From the IMG/VR virus record IMGVR_UViG_3300035698_011498, positions 1 to 27,735 of that record: a stretch of DNA of 27,735 nucleotides, one strand, 5' to 3'. The notes under the pieces were generated by a model that saw nothing but the letters and a program-made list of their open reading frames with translations, was not told the DNA's origin and ran no database searches. The DNA comes from a virus. Shown here piece after piece: positions 21,313-27,626 of this stretch. Position numbers and translations under genes: made by a program. Within the stretch, counting starts at the first letter, position 1, and each line of letters starts with the position of its first letter.

Positions 21313-22759
21313 TTTCTTTCACCGTTATAAAATCAGAATTATCATCTGCCCACATCAAATAGAGCATTTCGTATTCAGGAAAGACTTCACAGAAATTTTT
21401 ATTTCTTCTTTTATCATACTCTTGTATAAACTGAACGAAATTTCTTCTATATTTCGGGCCTGAAGATTGGTCAGCCTTTAAATAATCACAGAATCTTTTT
21501 ATTTGATTAATTTCTTCACGATAAAACATTACGTTATAGTCAACTCCCTCTTTATAACCGTGAGTGTGAATTGACTTGTCCCATTGCATAGCATAATCTA
21601 AAATTTCATTCGCATACTTTTCTCGTATAGTATAGGGTAGCAACGTAACCTGAAGGTGAGGAGGAAATCTCATATAATTAAAACTGATAGGAGTTCTATG
21701 CGAAAAATTTGAACTGTCATATTTTTTTCTAAACTCTATCATATCTTTCAAAAAATCAACGAATCTAGGAAGACTTAATATATTGATGGTTGTCATAATA
21801 ACAACTCTACACTCAGTCTCATCTAAAACTCGTGTTACATTACTTTTCCATAAATCATAGTCCATGCCGTCTCTGGCATACTCAATTTGTTCACCATGAG
21901 ATTCACAGCTAGTGTAAATTTGACATTCTTTACAACACTCATCTAGTTTTTTAGCATATCTAATTAGCTTATCAATCAGTTCTTTTGGAGTTCCTAAGTT
22001 TGTGTTGATAGAAATTTCCAAATCTTTTATAGGATTTTCTATGATGTAATCCAAAGTTTTCCAAAAATCTTTACTCATTGTAGGTTCTCCGCCTGTTATA
22101 CGAAAAACTTTCAGATGAGGTAGAGCTTCTGGAAACCATTTATTAAATGCTTCAACATATGGATTGTATTCATTGTGTTTATACGGGTACTGTTCTCGTT
22201 TTTTTAAATCTTCTAAGTCGTGACTACCAAACTGTACAGGATATGGTCCATTTTTCTTGATATCTTTCATCCAGGTAGAACTAACATCAGGAGAACAATA
22301 AGCACATGCAAAATTACAAGCATTAGAAAAGCTGACTTCAAGATATGATGGAAATACGTCAACAGCTGGATCAGATTTCGCTATTTCATTAAATCTAGGC
22401 CAGGCCCAGGTATCAGCAGTTTTTGTGTGTCTGTCTGATAGGTGATTTTCTCCTAGGTCTTCAATATTCCAGCAATAACCACATTCTTCTGGGCGCTCTC
22501 CTTTAAGCATCTTTGACCGCTGCTCTTTCTTAAATTTACTATTATGCAACGCAGCTGGATTTTCTAAAACTTCTTCTACAGGAATTTTGTGAGGGGACGG
22601 ATGGTGACAAGAATGATTATAACCAGTCTGTAAATATAGAGTAGTCTGTAGCCATTTTGCAGAACAAAAAGATGGGCTAACTTCAGACATTCTGTCTTTT
22701 CTTATCTCAAAGACTTTGACTCTATCTAAATTTCTCCATCCTATATTACTGGTTTTCAT
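21305..22759 (-). CDS. Radical SAM protein 7, N-terminal twitch domain (HPSPHKIP type)
   Basis: 484 aa, the longest of the set. Radical SAM motif CNFACAYC (Cys148, 152, 155) after YLEVSFSNA; ITGGEPTMSKDFWK holds GGEP. N-terminal Cys: Cys32 (FCSAKWLQTTLYLQTGYNHS), Cys51 with HHPSPHKIP, Cys93 and Cys96 (CGYCWNIEDLGENHLSDR). Extra Cys in LDECCKECQIYTSCESHG lie in the barrel region. C-terminal motif YDKRRNKNFCEVFPEYEMLY. The ATG is 2 bases after the methyltransferase-like gene stop; an in-frame ATG at residue 24 would still keep all Cys. First of the radical SAM genes on the transcript. Substrate unknown. Confidence 0.9.
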   Translation of the reverse strand: MKTSNIGWRNLDRVKVFEIRKDRMSEVSPSFCSAKWLQTTLYLQTGYNHSCHHPSPHKIPVEEVLENPAALHNSKFKKEQRSKMLKGERPEECGYCWNIEDLGENHLSDRHTKTADTWAWPRFNEIAKSDPAVDVFPSYLEVSFSNACNFACAYCSPDVSSTWMKDIKKNGPYPVQFGSHDLEDLKKREQYPYKHNEYNPYVEAFNKWFPEALPHLKVFRITGGEPTMSKDFWKTLDYIIENPIKDLEISINTNLGTPKELIDKLIRYAKKLDECCKECQIYTSCESHGEQIEYARDGMDYDLWKSNVTRVLDETECRVVIMTTINILSLPRFVDFLKDMIEFRKKYDSSNFSHRTPISFNYMRFPPHLQVTLLPYTIREKYANEILDYAMQWDKSIHTHGYKEGVDYNVMFYREEINQIKRFCDYLKADQSSGPKYRRNFVQFIQEYDKRRNKNFCEVFPEYEMLYLMWADDNSDFITVKEIE

Positions 22760-22761
22760 TA

Positions 22762-23370
22762 TTATTTTATACCGATAGCCATGAATCTATAAAAAGGAGA
22801 ACCATCTGGTCTCATTCCGCAGTTTAGTGTTTCTTTCACTGTTGCGCTTTCTAGATAGTTAATAGTAATAAATTCTTCAAGTGTGTCAGTGCATCTTACA
22901 TGTTCATCTGTTTCGAAAAAGTTATTGCCCTGTACAATGTATTTAGTACCAGTAGGAATCTTTTCCCACCAGGCAGCGTACACATCTTGAGAAACATGTT
23001 CGGTGCTTGTATTGATTACCATGTCCAAAAAAACAGAATCGCTGTAATCATACTCAGACATACATCCATGTTTAAATACAATATTTTTACTAGTATTAAT
23101 TTTATTGAACACTTCTTCACATGAAGGGTCATTATCAACGCTTATGTATTTGCCATCAAATTGTTGTTGCAAGAGTTGTGCAAGAACGCCGTACCAACCA
23201 CCAAAGATGACAATATCACCCATGTTGCCACGCCAGTATGCTTCTTTTATTAGGTTGTCAATTATCCACTTTTTGCTTTGTAATTGACTTGGCCAGAAGC
23301 AATCTAGAAGTCTAGGATTTTCTCGTATCTCATACATCCAGCTAGATACTAGATCAAAATCTATTTTCAC
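22762..23370 (-). CDS. Class I SAM-dependent methyltransferase-like protein
   Basis: 202 aa with a Rossmann-type methyltransferase outline: motif I-like MGDIVIFGGWYGVLAQLL (about 50-67), acidic end of beta 2 in YISVDNDPSCEEVF (Asp79), VFKHGCMSEYDYSDS, and VFLDMVINTSTEHVSQDVYA as the motif IV region. The Gly loop is GGWYG rather than GxGxG, so it is a divergent member; SAM binding is likely but the reaction is unknown. The start is GTG at 23370, overlapping the TGA of the upstream gene (GTGA). It leads the radical SAM array, being separated from radical SAM 7 by only 2 bases. Confidence 0.7.
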   Translation of the reverse strand: MKIDFDLVSSWMYEIRENPRLLDCFWPSQLQSKKWIIDNLIKEAYWRGNMGDIVIFGGWYGVLAQLLQQQFDGKYISVDNDPSCEEVFNKINTSKNIVFKHGCMSEYDYSDSVFLDMVINTSTEHVSQDVYAAWWEKIPTGTKYIVQGNNFFETDEHVRCTDTLEEFITINYLESATVKETLNCGMRPDGSPFYRFMAIGIK

Positions 23371-23681
23371 GAACCACGCCTCATGTTTGCGATGTCTTTC
23401 GCTTCTTGATCATTAATGATAGGAACAGCGTTGCTCTTGTGCATCGTTGCAATGCCTTTGACAAGTGTACCAGTGTATGACACACGAGTAGGCTTAGAAC
23501 ATGACTCAGCAGAGGCTGCTGTAGTCACACTGGGGTAGTTGGGAGTCTCTCTTATATATGCCGTTTGCTTAGGCACATATGTCTCAAACTTAGGCTTGGC
23601 AGGCTTCTTAGCAGGAAGCTTAGTGCGCTTGCGACCATTGGTAGTGTAGTTAAGGGAGTTGCCGAGATTGAGATAATACAT
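23367..23681 (-). CDS. Conserved-looking small basic protein, 104 aa, unknown
   Basis: Begins MYYLNLGNSLNYTTNGRKRT, followed by a Lys/Pro-rich stretch (KLPAKKPAKPKF), and ends with TGTLVKGIATMHKSNAVPII and a short AKDIANMRRGS tail. I recall the MHKSNAVPI pattern from marine T4-like phages as a hypothetical family; no function is known. It is probably disordered and basic in its first half. It is the first gene after the promoter at 23714-23742, with AAGGTG before the ATG, and its stop overlaps the methyltransferase-like gene start. Confidence 0.75.
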   Translation of the reverse strand: MYYLNLGNSLNYTTNGRKRTKLPAKKPAKPKFETYVPKQTAYIRETPNYPSVTTAASAESCSKPTRVSYTGTLVKGIATMHKSNAVPIINDQEAKDIANMRRGS

Positions 23682-23713
23682 AAAAACACCTTGAATTAAC
23701 AGTTTATCTATCT

Positions 23714-23742
23714 ATTATAGCAAATAAGCCCCTGTTTGTCAA
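23714..23742 (-). promoter_or_regulatory. Perfect-consensus sigma70 promoter for the radical SAM unit
   Basis: Minus-strand TTGACA (23737-23742), 17-base spacer and TATAAT (23714-23719). The TGA of the upstream 40-aa ORF lies inside TTGACA. No terminator is visible from here to 7991, so this promoter could drive the whole array through PhoH. Confidence 0.88.
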
Positions 23743-23861
23743 GCTTCTTCTACTAGAATTCCGAACTCGGTCTTGATTTCGGCAAGTTCTCGGGCTTTTC
23801 TCTGTTCCTCAGTTTCGGGAATAGGTGAAACTTCGATTAACACTTCTTTTGTATCGCTCAT
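23739..23861 (-). CDS. Small acidic ORF, 40 aa
   Basis: The ATG at 23861 shares its A with the TAA of the preceding membrane-protein ORF (TAATG), and the frame ends in the TGA that lies inside the -35 box of the next promoter. The product starts MSDTKEVLIEVSPIPETEEQ and ends TEFGILVEEA: acidic, probably one helix. Family unknown. Support comes from the exact overlap and from filling an otherwise empty stretch. Confidence 0.55.
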   Translation of the reverse strand: MSDTKEVLIEVSPIPETEEQRKARELAEIKTEFGILVEEA

Positions 23862-24004
23862 TACATGAACCCCATCGATGCTAGTACTGCATAAGAAAAG
23901 CCGCCAACAACAGCAATACAGAATATCGATACTCCGACAATCATCTTGCCTTCAGCATGAGAGAGTTCAACTTGCTCTAAATCTAAATCTGATTCTTCCA
24001 TCAT
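23861..24004 (-). CDS. Small single-pass membrane protein, 47 aa
   Basis: The ATG at 24004 overlaps the TGA of the upstream gene (ATGA), with GGAG just upstream; an ATG one codon later is equally usable. An acidic N-terminus (MMEESDLDLEQVELSHAEGK) is followed by one membrane segment (MIVGVSIFCIAVVGGFSYAV), so N-in or N-out insertion with a very short tail. Its size and place among other small membrane genes would fit a holin-like or envelope-modifying peptide, but there is no specific signature. Confidence 0.6.
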   Translation of the reverse strand: MMEESDLDLEQVELSHAEGKMIVGVSIFCIAVVGGFSYAVLASMGFM

Positions 24005-24228
24005 ATTACTCCAAAGTTTAGTAAAAGTCCTATCACACAAACGAAGGTGATAGTAAAGTTTGTTACAATTAACGCTCGATCATTCCAAGCAATAGCGACT
24101 ACTAGCCAAAGAACGCCTGCGACCATGTTTACGAGTGGACCTAACGGGTACATTCCCAGACTATTTAGACCAGTGGCAATTACAACAAGTACAGTTGCTA
24201 CCCATTTTGTTTTATCCAGAACGGTCAT
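24001..24228 (-). CDS. Small membrane protein, 75 aa, two to three TM segments
   Basis: Hydrophobic segments at about 9-28 (VATVLVVIATGLNSLGMY), 30-47 (GPLVNMVAGVLWLVVAIAW) and 53-73 (IVTNFTITFVCVIGLLLNFG), with few charges. It has a short polar start (MTVLDKTKW). The layout resembles small phage-borne inner-membrane proteins of unknown role. It overlaps by ATGA with both the lipoprotein upstream and the 47-aa membrane protein downstream. No transporter motif is seen. Confidence 0.7.
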   Translation of the reverse strand: MTVLDKTKWVATVLVVIATGLNSLGMYPLGPLVNMVAGVLWLVVAIAWNDRALIVTNFTITFVCVIGLLLNFGVI

Positions 24229-24455
24229 TTACAAGATGCCTCATGTGTAACATAGTACGATCCTCCCATTAAAGCACCTATTGCTAATCCTGTAGGAGTG
24301 CTAGATGATACGACAGCAAAAGGAACTGCAATCATGCCTGCTATCATTGAACCATCTACTTTAGGATTTCTAATACACTGTGTGTCATAAGAAGACATCT
24401 TTGCAGCACAACTTGATAGCAACAGCGATAACAATACTATTTTAACTTTAATCAT
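24225..24455 (-). CDS. Small lipoprotein, 76 aa
   Basis: The start is placed at the ATG at 24455 (MIKVKIVLLSLLLSSC), one base after the stop of the previous gene; the longer upstream frame lies inside that gene. A lipoprotein signal with lipobox LLSS-Cys16 is clear. The mature part is short and contains a Gly/Ala-rich hydrophobic stretch (MIAGMIAVPFAVV, then GLAIGALMGG) and three further Cys. It is the sort of small envelope lipoprotein that could act as a spanin partner or in superinfection exclusion, but neither is shown. Confidence 0.7.
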   Translation of the reverse strand: MIKVKIVLLSLLLSSCAAKMSSYDTQCIRNPKVDGSMIAGMIAVPFAVVSSSTPTGLAIGALMGGSYYVTHEASCK

Positions 24456-24456
24456 T

Positions 24457-24972
24457 CTAATCCCAGAGGCTCTCAAAATATTTTCCAAATAATCTAAAGC
24501 CGTTTGATATTCTTTTCTGATATGCTTTACGACCTTTCCAATCAATTTTAAAGGTATGGTTTGGGCCATCTACCCATTCAGTCATACCGTTATCGAGTGG
24601 TATATCTATTTTATCAATCTCGCCTGAGTAGAATTGATCTTCCCAATCTTCATGTTTGCTCTCAAAGGCAAAGATCATTTCGTCCATTACCCAATCCCAC
24701 TTATCAAAGTGAGTAGGACATATATTATCCTCTACAGGTTCAGACCTTAGTTCTTCTGGAACATCTTTATTATCAACATCAGGAGCACCTTGCTTGGTTA
24801 GTTTGAGTTGCTTGAGCATGGGTTCAATAATGTATGAAAGGGTATGATCCATACTCCAAGTATCAAAGTCATCTATATGAACAGACACTTTAGGCTCGTT
24901 TTTAATTCCCAACTTATACAGGAAGTTGTGATACCAACGATGTGTCGGATACTTTCCTATTTTAACTTTCAT
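24457..24972 (-). CDS. Conserved phage protein, DTWSMDHTL / LFGKYFE family, copy A
   Basis: 171-aa soluble acidic protein with blocks DDFDTWSMDHTLSYIIEPML, QGAPDVDNKDVPEELR, WDWVMDEMIFAFE and a C-terminal RISNGFRLFGKYFESLWD. The same blocks, in the same order, occur in the protein at 27000-27626, so the two are paralogues. I recall the family as common in marine phage genomes, with no known function. The many Trp, Asp and Glu residues suggest a compact fold. Its ATG overlaps the stop of the 108-aa gene. Copy A lacks about 40 N-terminal residues present in copy B. Confidence 0.8.
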   Translation of the reverse strand: MKVKIGKYPTHRWYHNFLYKLGIKNEPKVSVHIDDFDTWSMDHTLSYIIEPMLKQLKLTKQGAPDVDNKDVPEELRSEPVEDNICPTHFDKWDWVMDEMIFAFESKHEDWEDQFYSGEIDKIDIPLDNGMTEWVDGPNHTFKIDWKGRKAYQKRISNGFRLFGKYFESLWD

Positions 24973-25288
24973 TTATCAACTCCATCCAATCAGTGTCTTC
25001 TGGCATAAGCTCGACTGCATCACCAAACTTTTCTTTAAGTTCATTATACATTCCACTAGTCGCCATTGTTAAGCGATAACTTTCTCGATGGCAAACATAC
25101 TGGCTTCCACTATACCCTTCAAATATTGCATGATGTCCTCCTATGGTAGCTTTCACAATACCACTGTTCATTCGCCAAGAGTCACCATCAAGATAGCCGC
25201 CACTCCAACCCGCAAGAACTTTGTACAAGATTTCATCTTCGTTTATGATCTTTAGAATTACCCAGTTGTGTGGAGTGTATTCACTCAT
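24962..25288 (-). CDS. Conserved-looking phage protein, 108 aa, unknown
   Basis: MSEYTPHNWVILKIINEDEI, then VLAGWSGGYLDGDSWRMNSG and a YRLTMATSGMYNEL region. I recall the GGYLDGDSWR.NSG pattern from marine phages as a hypothetical family. Probably a small beta-rich soluble protein; no catalytic motif. The ATG overlaps the stop of the 33-aa membrane ORF (ATGA), and its end overlaps the following gene. Confidence 0.75.
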   Translation of the reverse strand: MSEYTPHNWVILKIINEDEILYKVLAGWSGGYLDGDSWRMNSGIVKATIGGHHAIFEGYSGSQYVCHRESYRLTMATSGMYNELKEKFGDAVELMPEDTDWMELINES

Positions 25289-25386
25289 TTTCTAGACCTA
25301 TAGTAAAGAGTTAAAGCAAATCCCATGTAACAACAGGATAATATGAAGAATCCACCAACTATCATTTCGAGTGTTTCTCTTTCCAT
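25285..25386 (-). CDS. Tiny membrane protein, 33 aa
   Basis: The ATG at 25386 overlaps the TAA of the AbrB-like gene (TAATG), and its TGA overlaps the ATG of the 108-aa gene (ATGA). The product is METLEM-like at the start (MERETLEMIVGG) followed by one membrane segment (FFILSCCYMGFALTLYY) and a basic end RSRK, consistent with an N-out, C-in single-pass peptide. Function unknown; the double overlap is the main evidence that it is real. Confidence 0.6.
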   Translation of the reverse strand: MERETLEMIVGGFFILSCCYMGFALTLYYRSRK

Positions 25387-25571
25387 TACGCTGCACCATC
25401 TTTATAATCTTCAGCGAAGGCGATAGTAATACCACGGAAGCTACCATGCTCTTCAAATATCTCAGTTTCTTCAACAACAACTTCATCACCAATCTTCCAA
25501 CCAAGCTCTTCCATCAGTTCGTCTGGAATTGGAAGTATATCACCTTCTAGTTTAACCGTATATTGTTTCAT
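25386..25571 (-). CDS. AbrB/MazE-like swapped-hairpin protein, 61 aa
   Basis: The sequence MKQYTVKLEGDILPIPDELM, then EELGWKIGDEVVVEETE fits the AbrB/SpoVT N-terminal DNA-binding hairpin (consensus: LP.ELLE.LGLKEGDEVEVE). Such domains are found in MazE/PemI-type antitoxins and transition-state regulators. No toxin gene (PemK or PIN type) is visible beside it, so a stand-alone regulator or a protein-binding adaptation is likely. The C-terminal part (HGSFRGITIAFAEDYKDGAA) is unrelated to known antitoxin tails I can recall. It overlaps both neighbours. Confidence 0.6.
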   Translation of the reverse strand: MKQYTVKLEGDILPIPDELMEELGWKIGDEVVVEETEIFEEHGSFRGITIAFAEDYKDGAA

Positions 25572-25872
25572 TTTTTATCCATCGTATCTTTTTACCATAG
25601 TATTTTTCAAAGAACTCTATGAGATGGTCGTATTCCCATACGAAGTCAGTCTCAAGTGTCTCTAGCCAATCACCGAAGGCGTTCCAGTCGTCACTATGCA
25701 TCGGAGCTAGACTATACTCATCACATCCGTCATAGCCTTCCTTGCTGTCGTCCCGTATATCGATACGACCACATGAATAGTGAGTAGTTATCTCACCATT
25801 CTCTATTAGACCCTGTTTCTTGTACCAATGAGTTGAAACAGGCCCCATCCAATTAATATCGTATCTTACCAT
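25552..25872 (-). CDS. Conserved phage protein, MGPVSTHWY family, copy A
   Basis: The start is placed at the ATG at 25872 (MVRYDINWMGPVSTHWYKK, 106 aa) because the family, as I recall it in marine phages, begins RYDINWMGPVS; the longer frame runs inside the upstream gene. Other blocks: THYSCGRIDIRDD, EYSLAPMHSDDWNAFGDWLE and a C-terminal LIEFFEKYYGKKIRWIKN. Function unknown. A second copy is cut by the end of the window (27626-27735), where it again precedes a DTWSMDHTL-family gene. Confidence 0.75.
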   Translation of the reverse strand: MVRYDINWMGPVSTHWYKKQGLIENGEITTHYSCGRIDIRDDSKEGYDGCDEYSLAPMHSDDWNAFGDWLETLETDFVWEYDHLIEFFEKYYGKKIRWIKNETIYG

Positions 25873-26266
25873 TTTTCGTATCAACCTCTGTGTACTCTTC
25901 CTGTACATCTTGTATCCATTGTTTAGCACAACCAACCAGCAGGTCTTTTTGCGTGATAGTTTCAAAGCCAAGAGCCGACCAGTCGTCTTTTTCTAGCATT
26001 GCCTTTACTGAATCATAGTCCACCACAGGAATCAGCGATTCATGAGTTTTCCACAGTGCCAGGTATTGGTCTTCCGCATCCCCCTCTGCATCGCTATCTG
26101 AATGCCAGAATATGTACCATTCACTTAGATAAGCTTCTGGGTTTTTGTTTTGTCTGCACCAGTCTAATTGCTCCTCAAGAGACCACTCACTAGTGTGTAG
26201 ATTTACCCATTCTTCTTTGGATAAATTCTCGACATCTATAATACTTGACCATCGTGCATAACTCAT
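25853..26266 (-). CDS. Acidic phage protein, 137 aa, unknown
   Basis: Trp- and acid-rich protein (MSYARWSSIIDVENLSKEEW, LHTSEWSLEEQLDWCRQNK, YLSEWYIFWHSDSDAEGDAE). The DSDAEGDAEDQ tract is strongly acidic, a feature seen in DNA-mimic proteins, but there is no other support for that. It is the first gene after the promoter at 26301-26329, with only a weak ribosome site (GTGGGA). Its end overlaps the start of the next gene by 20 bases. Confidence 0.7.
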   Translation of the reverse strand: MSYARWSSIIDVENLSKEEWVNLHTSEWSLEEQLDWCRQNKNPEAYLSEWYIFWHSDSDAEGDAEDQYLALWKTHESLIPVVDYDSVKAMLEKDDWSALGFETITQKDLLVGCAKQWIQDVQEEYTEVDTKNGKIRY

Positions 26267-26300
26267 TGTCTAATCCCACAAGTTCTGATATGTATATATA

Positions 26301-26329
26301 ACTATAACATATCTAAAGGAGATTGTCAA
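26301..26329 (-). promoter_or_regulatory. Sigma70-type promoter for the small accessory genes
   Basis: Minus-strand TTGACA (26324-26329), 17-base spacer and TATAGT (26301-26306), 35 bases ahead of the 137-aa gene. Its -35 box coincides with the start codon region of the divergent endonuclease gene. Confidence 0.75.
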
Positions 26330-27003
26330 TGCCTTACACATATTATATAGGTTGGACGCAACATAATAAGTTTTACTACGGAGGTCGCTGGGCAAAAGAT
26401 TGCTCACCTGATGACTTATGGACTTCATATTTTACTTCCTCTAAACATGTTAAAGCGTTCCATAAGGAACACAGTGAACCTGATATTATACAAGTTCGTA
26501 AAGTCTTTAATGATGCTGATAAATGCAAACTTCATGAGAACACAGTCCTTAAGAAGTTAAATGTACTACACAACGATAAATGGTTAAACAAGAACATAAA
26601 CGGTATGTTCCTCCCTGGTGGTCCTATGAGTGAGGAAACTAAACGAAAGAAAGTTGCTAGTTTTAAACGCACTATGCAAGGTAGAGGTACTCGTACTGGA
26701 GCCAAACATACTCCTGAGGCTATTGAGAAGATGCGACAAGCTCATACAGGTAAACCTAAATCTGCCGAACACATTGCCAATATGCGTAATCGTCCACAGG
26801 ATACTACTACACTTACCTGCCCACATTGCGACAAGACTGGCGACTATAAAAATATGAATCGCTGGCACATGGATCGCTGTAAGCACAATCCTAACCGTCT
26901 TACTGATAAAGACCCTAAACTTGTCACTTGTATTAAATGTGGACATACTGCTAAAGACTCCCCTAACTTCTATAGGTATCATAACGAGCATTGCGGGATC
27001 TAA
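26329..27003 (+). CDS. GIY-YIG homing endonuclease with NUMOD3-type repeats and zinc fingers
   Basis: A plus-strand gene among minus-strand neighbours. N-terminal GIY-YIG domain in divergent form: YTYYIGWTQHNKFYYGGRW with catalytic Arg20, LWTSYFTSSKHVKAF, and Glu70 in CKLHENTVLKKLNV. NUMOD3-like DNA-binding repeats follow (about 100-155: MSEETKRKKVASFK, HTPEAIEKMRQAHTGKPK, SAEHIANMRN), then two Cys/His fingers (CPHCDKT to about Cys184; CIKCGHT to about Cys222). The start is the ATG at 26329 with AGGAG 7 bases upstream. This is a free-standing mobile endonuclease of the Seg type, spreading by cutting related genomes lacking it. Its end overlaps the convergent gene by 4 bases. Confidence 0.88.
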   Translation: MPYTYYIGWTQHNKFYYGGRWAKDCSPDDLWTSYFTSSKHVKAFHKEHSEPDIIQVRKVFNDADKCKLHENTVLKKLNVLHNDKWLNKNINGMFLPGGPMSEETKRKKVASFKRTMQGRGTRTGAKHTPEAIEKMRQAHTGKPKSAEHIANMRNRPQDTTTLTCPHCDKTGDYKNMNRWHMDRCKHNPNRLTDKDPKLVTCIKCGHTAKDSPNFYRYHNEHCGI

Positions 27004-27626
27004 TCCCATAGTGCCTCAAAATATTTTCCAAACAGTTTAAAGCCGTTTGTCATGCGTTCTTGATGTGCTTGACGTCCTTTGTCATCTGTCCATTCGAAGC
27101 GACCGCTCAAAAATTTACCATCTTCACCTTCAATGTAAGGACCATAATAATCTTCTGCCCAATGATCTCTACACTTTTGTTCGAACGCCCAGATCATTTC
27201 GTCCATAACCCAGTCCCAACGCTTAAAGAACTTGTCATCAGTTGATCCATCTTTAGCAAACTGTGTCATATCTTTTTTGCTCATGCGTAGTTCTTTGGGT
27301 ACATCTGCATTGTCTACCATTGGAGCACCATGTTTAGTTTCTTGTAACTGTACAAGCATAGGTAGGATAATAGGGGCAAGGGTATGATCCATACTCCAAG
27401 TGTCCCATGGATCAATGCGTACTTTAACTTTTTGTGTGCGTCTATCAAACCATATCCAATTAAGCACATTGTACACGCTTTGTACTGCTTCTTCGATAGC
27501 TTCCATAACAGAGTCCATACGGCTCTCATTTTCATTCCAGCCATTGTAGCCATACTTTTTGTGCATGTGCTTTGTATGTATCTCACATCGTAGTCTGGAT
27601 GGGTAATTCTCTATTTTTACTTTCAT
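27000..27626 (-). CDS. Conserved phage protein, DTWSMDHTL / LFGKYFE family, copy B
   Basis: 208 aa from the ATG at 27626 (MKVKIENYPSRLRCEIHTKH), which shares its A with the TAA of the upstream partial gene; GTG codons slightly upstream are less likely. Blocks DPWDTWSMDHTLAPIILPML, HGAPMVDNADVPKELR, RWDWVMDEMIWAFEQK and NGFKLFGKYFEALWD match copy A (24457-24972). It has an extra N-terminal segment of about 40 residues (HMHKKYGYNGWNENESRMDS region). Function unknown. Its stop overlaps the end of the convergent homing endonuclease gene. Confidence 0.8.
   Translation of the reverse strand: MKVKIENYPSRLRCEIHTKHMHKKYGYNGWNENESRMDSVMEAIEEAVQSVYNVLNWIWFDRRTQKVKVRIDPWDTWSMDHTLAPIILPMLVQLQETKHGAPMVDNADVPKELRMSKKDMTQFAKDGSTDDKFFKRWDWVMDEMIWAFEQKCRDHWAEDYYGPYIEGEDGKFLSGRFEWTDDKGRQAHQERMTNGFKLFGKYFEALWD

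Noticed and set aside
11820-22100. Near-identical short DNA around the GGEP codons of several radical SAM genes, looking like a dispersed repeat
   Set aside because: The similarity follows the conserved protein motif GGEP(L/F) and does not extend beyond it, so it is homology of the proteins rather than a separate repeat.
23739-24455. Longer 114-aa version of the lipoprotein gene starting at 24569
   Set aside because: The extra N-terminal part is a shadow of the 171-aa gene; the lipoprotein signal begins exactly at the ATG at 24455.
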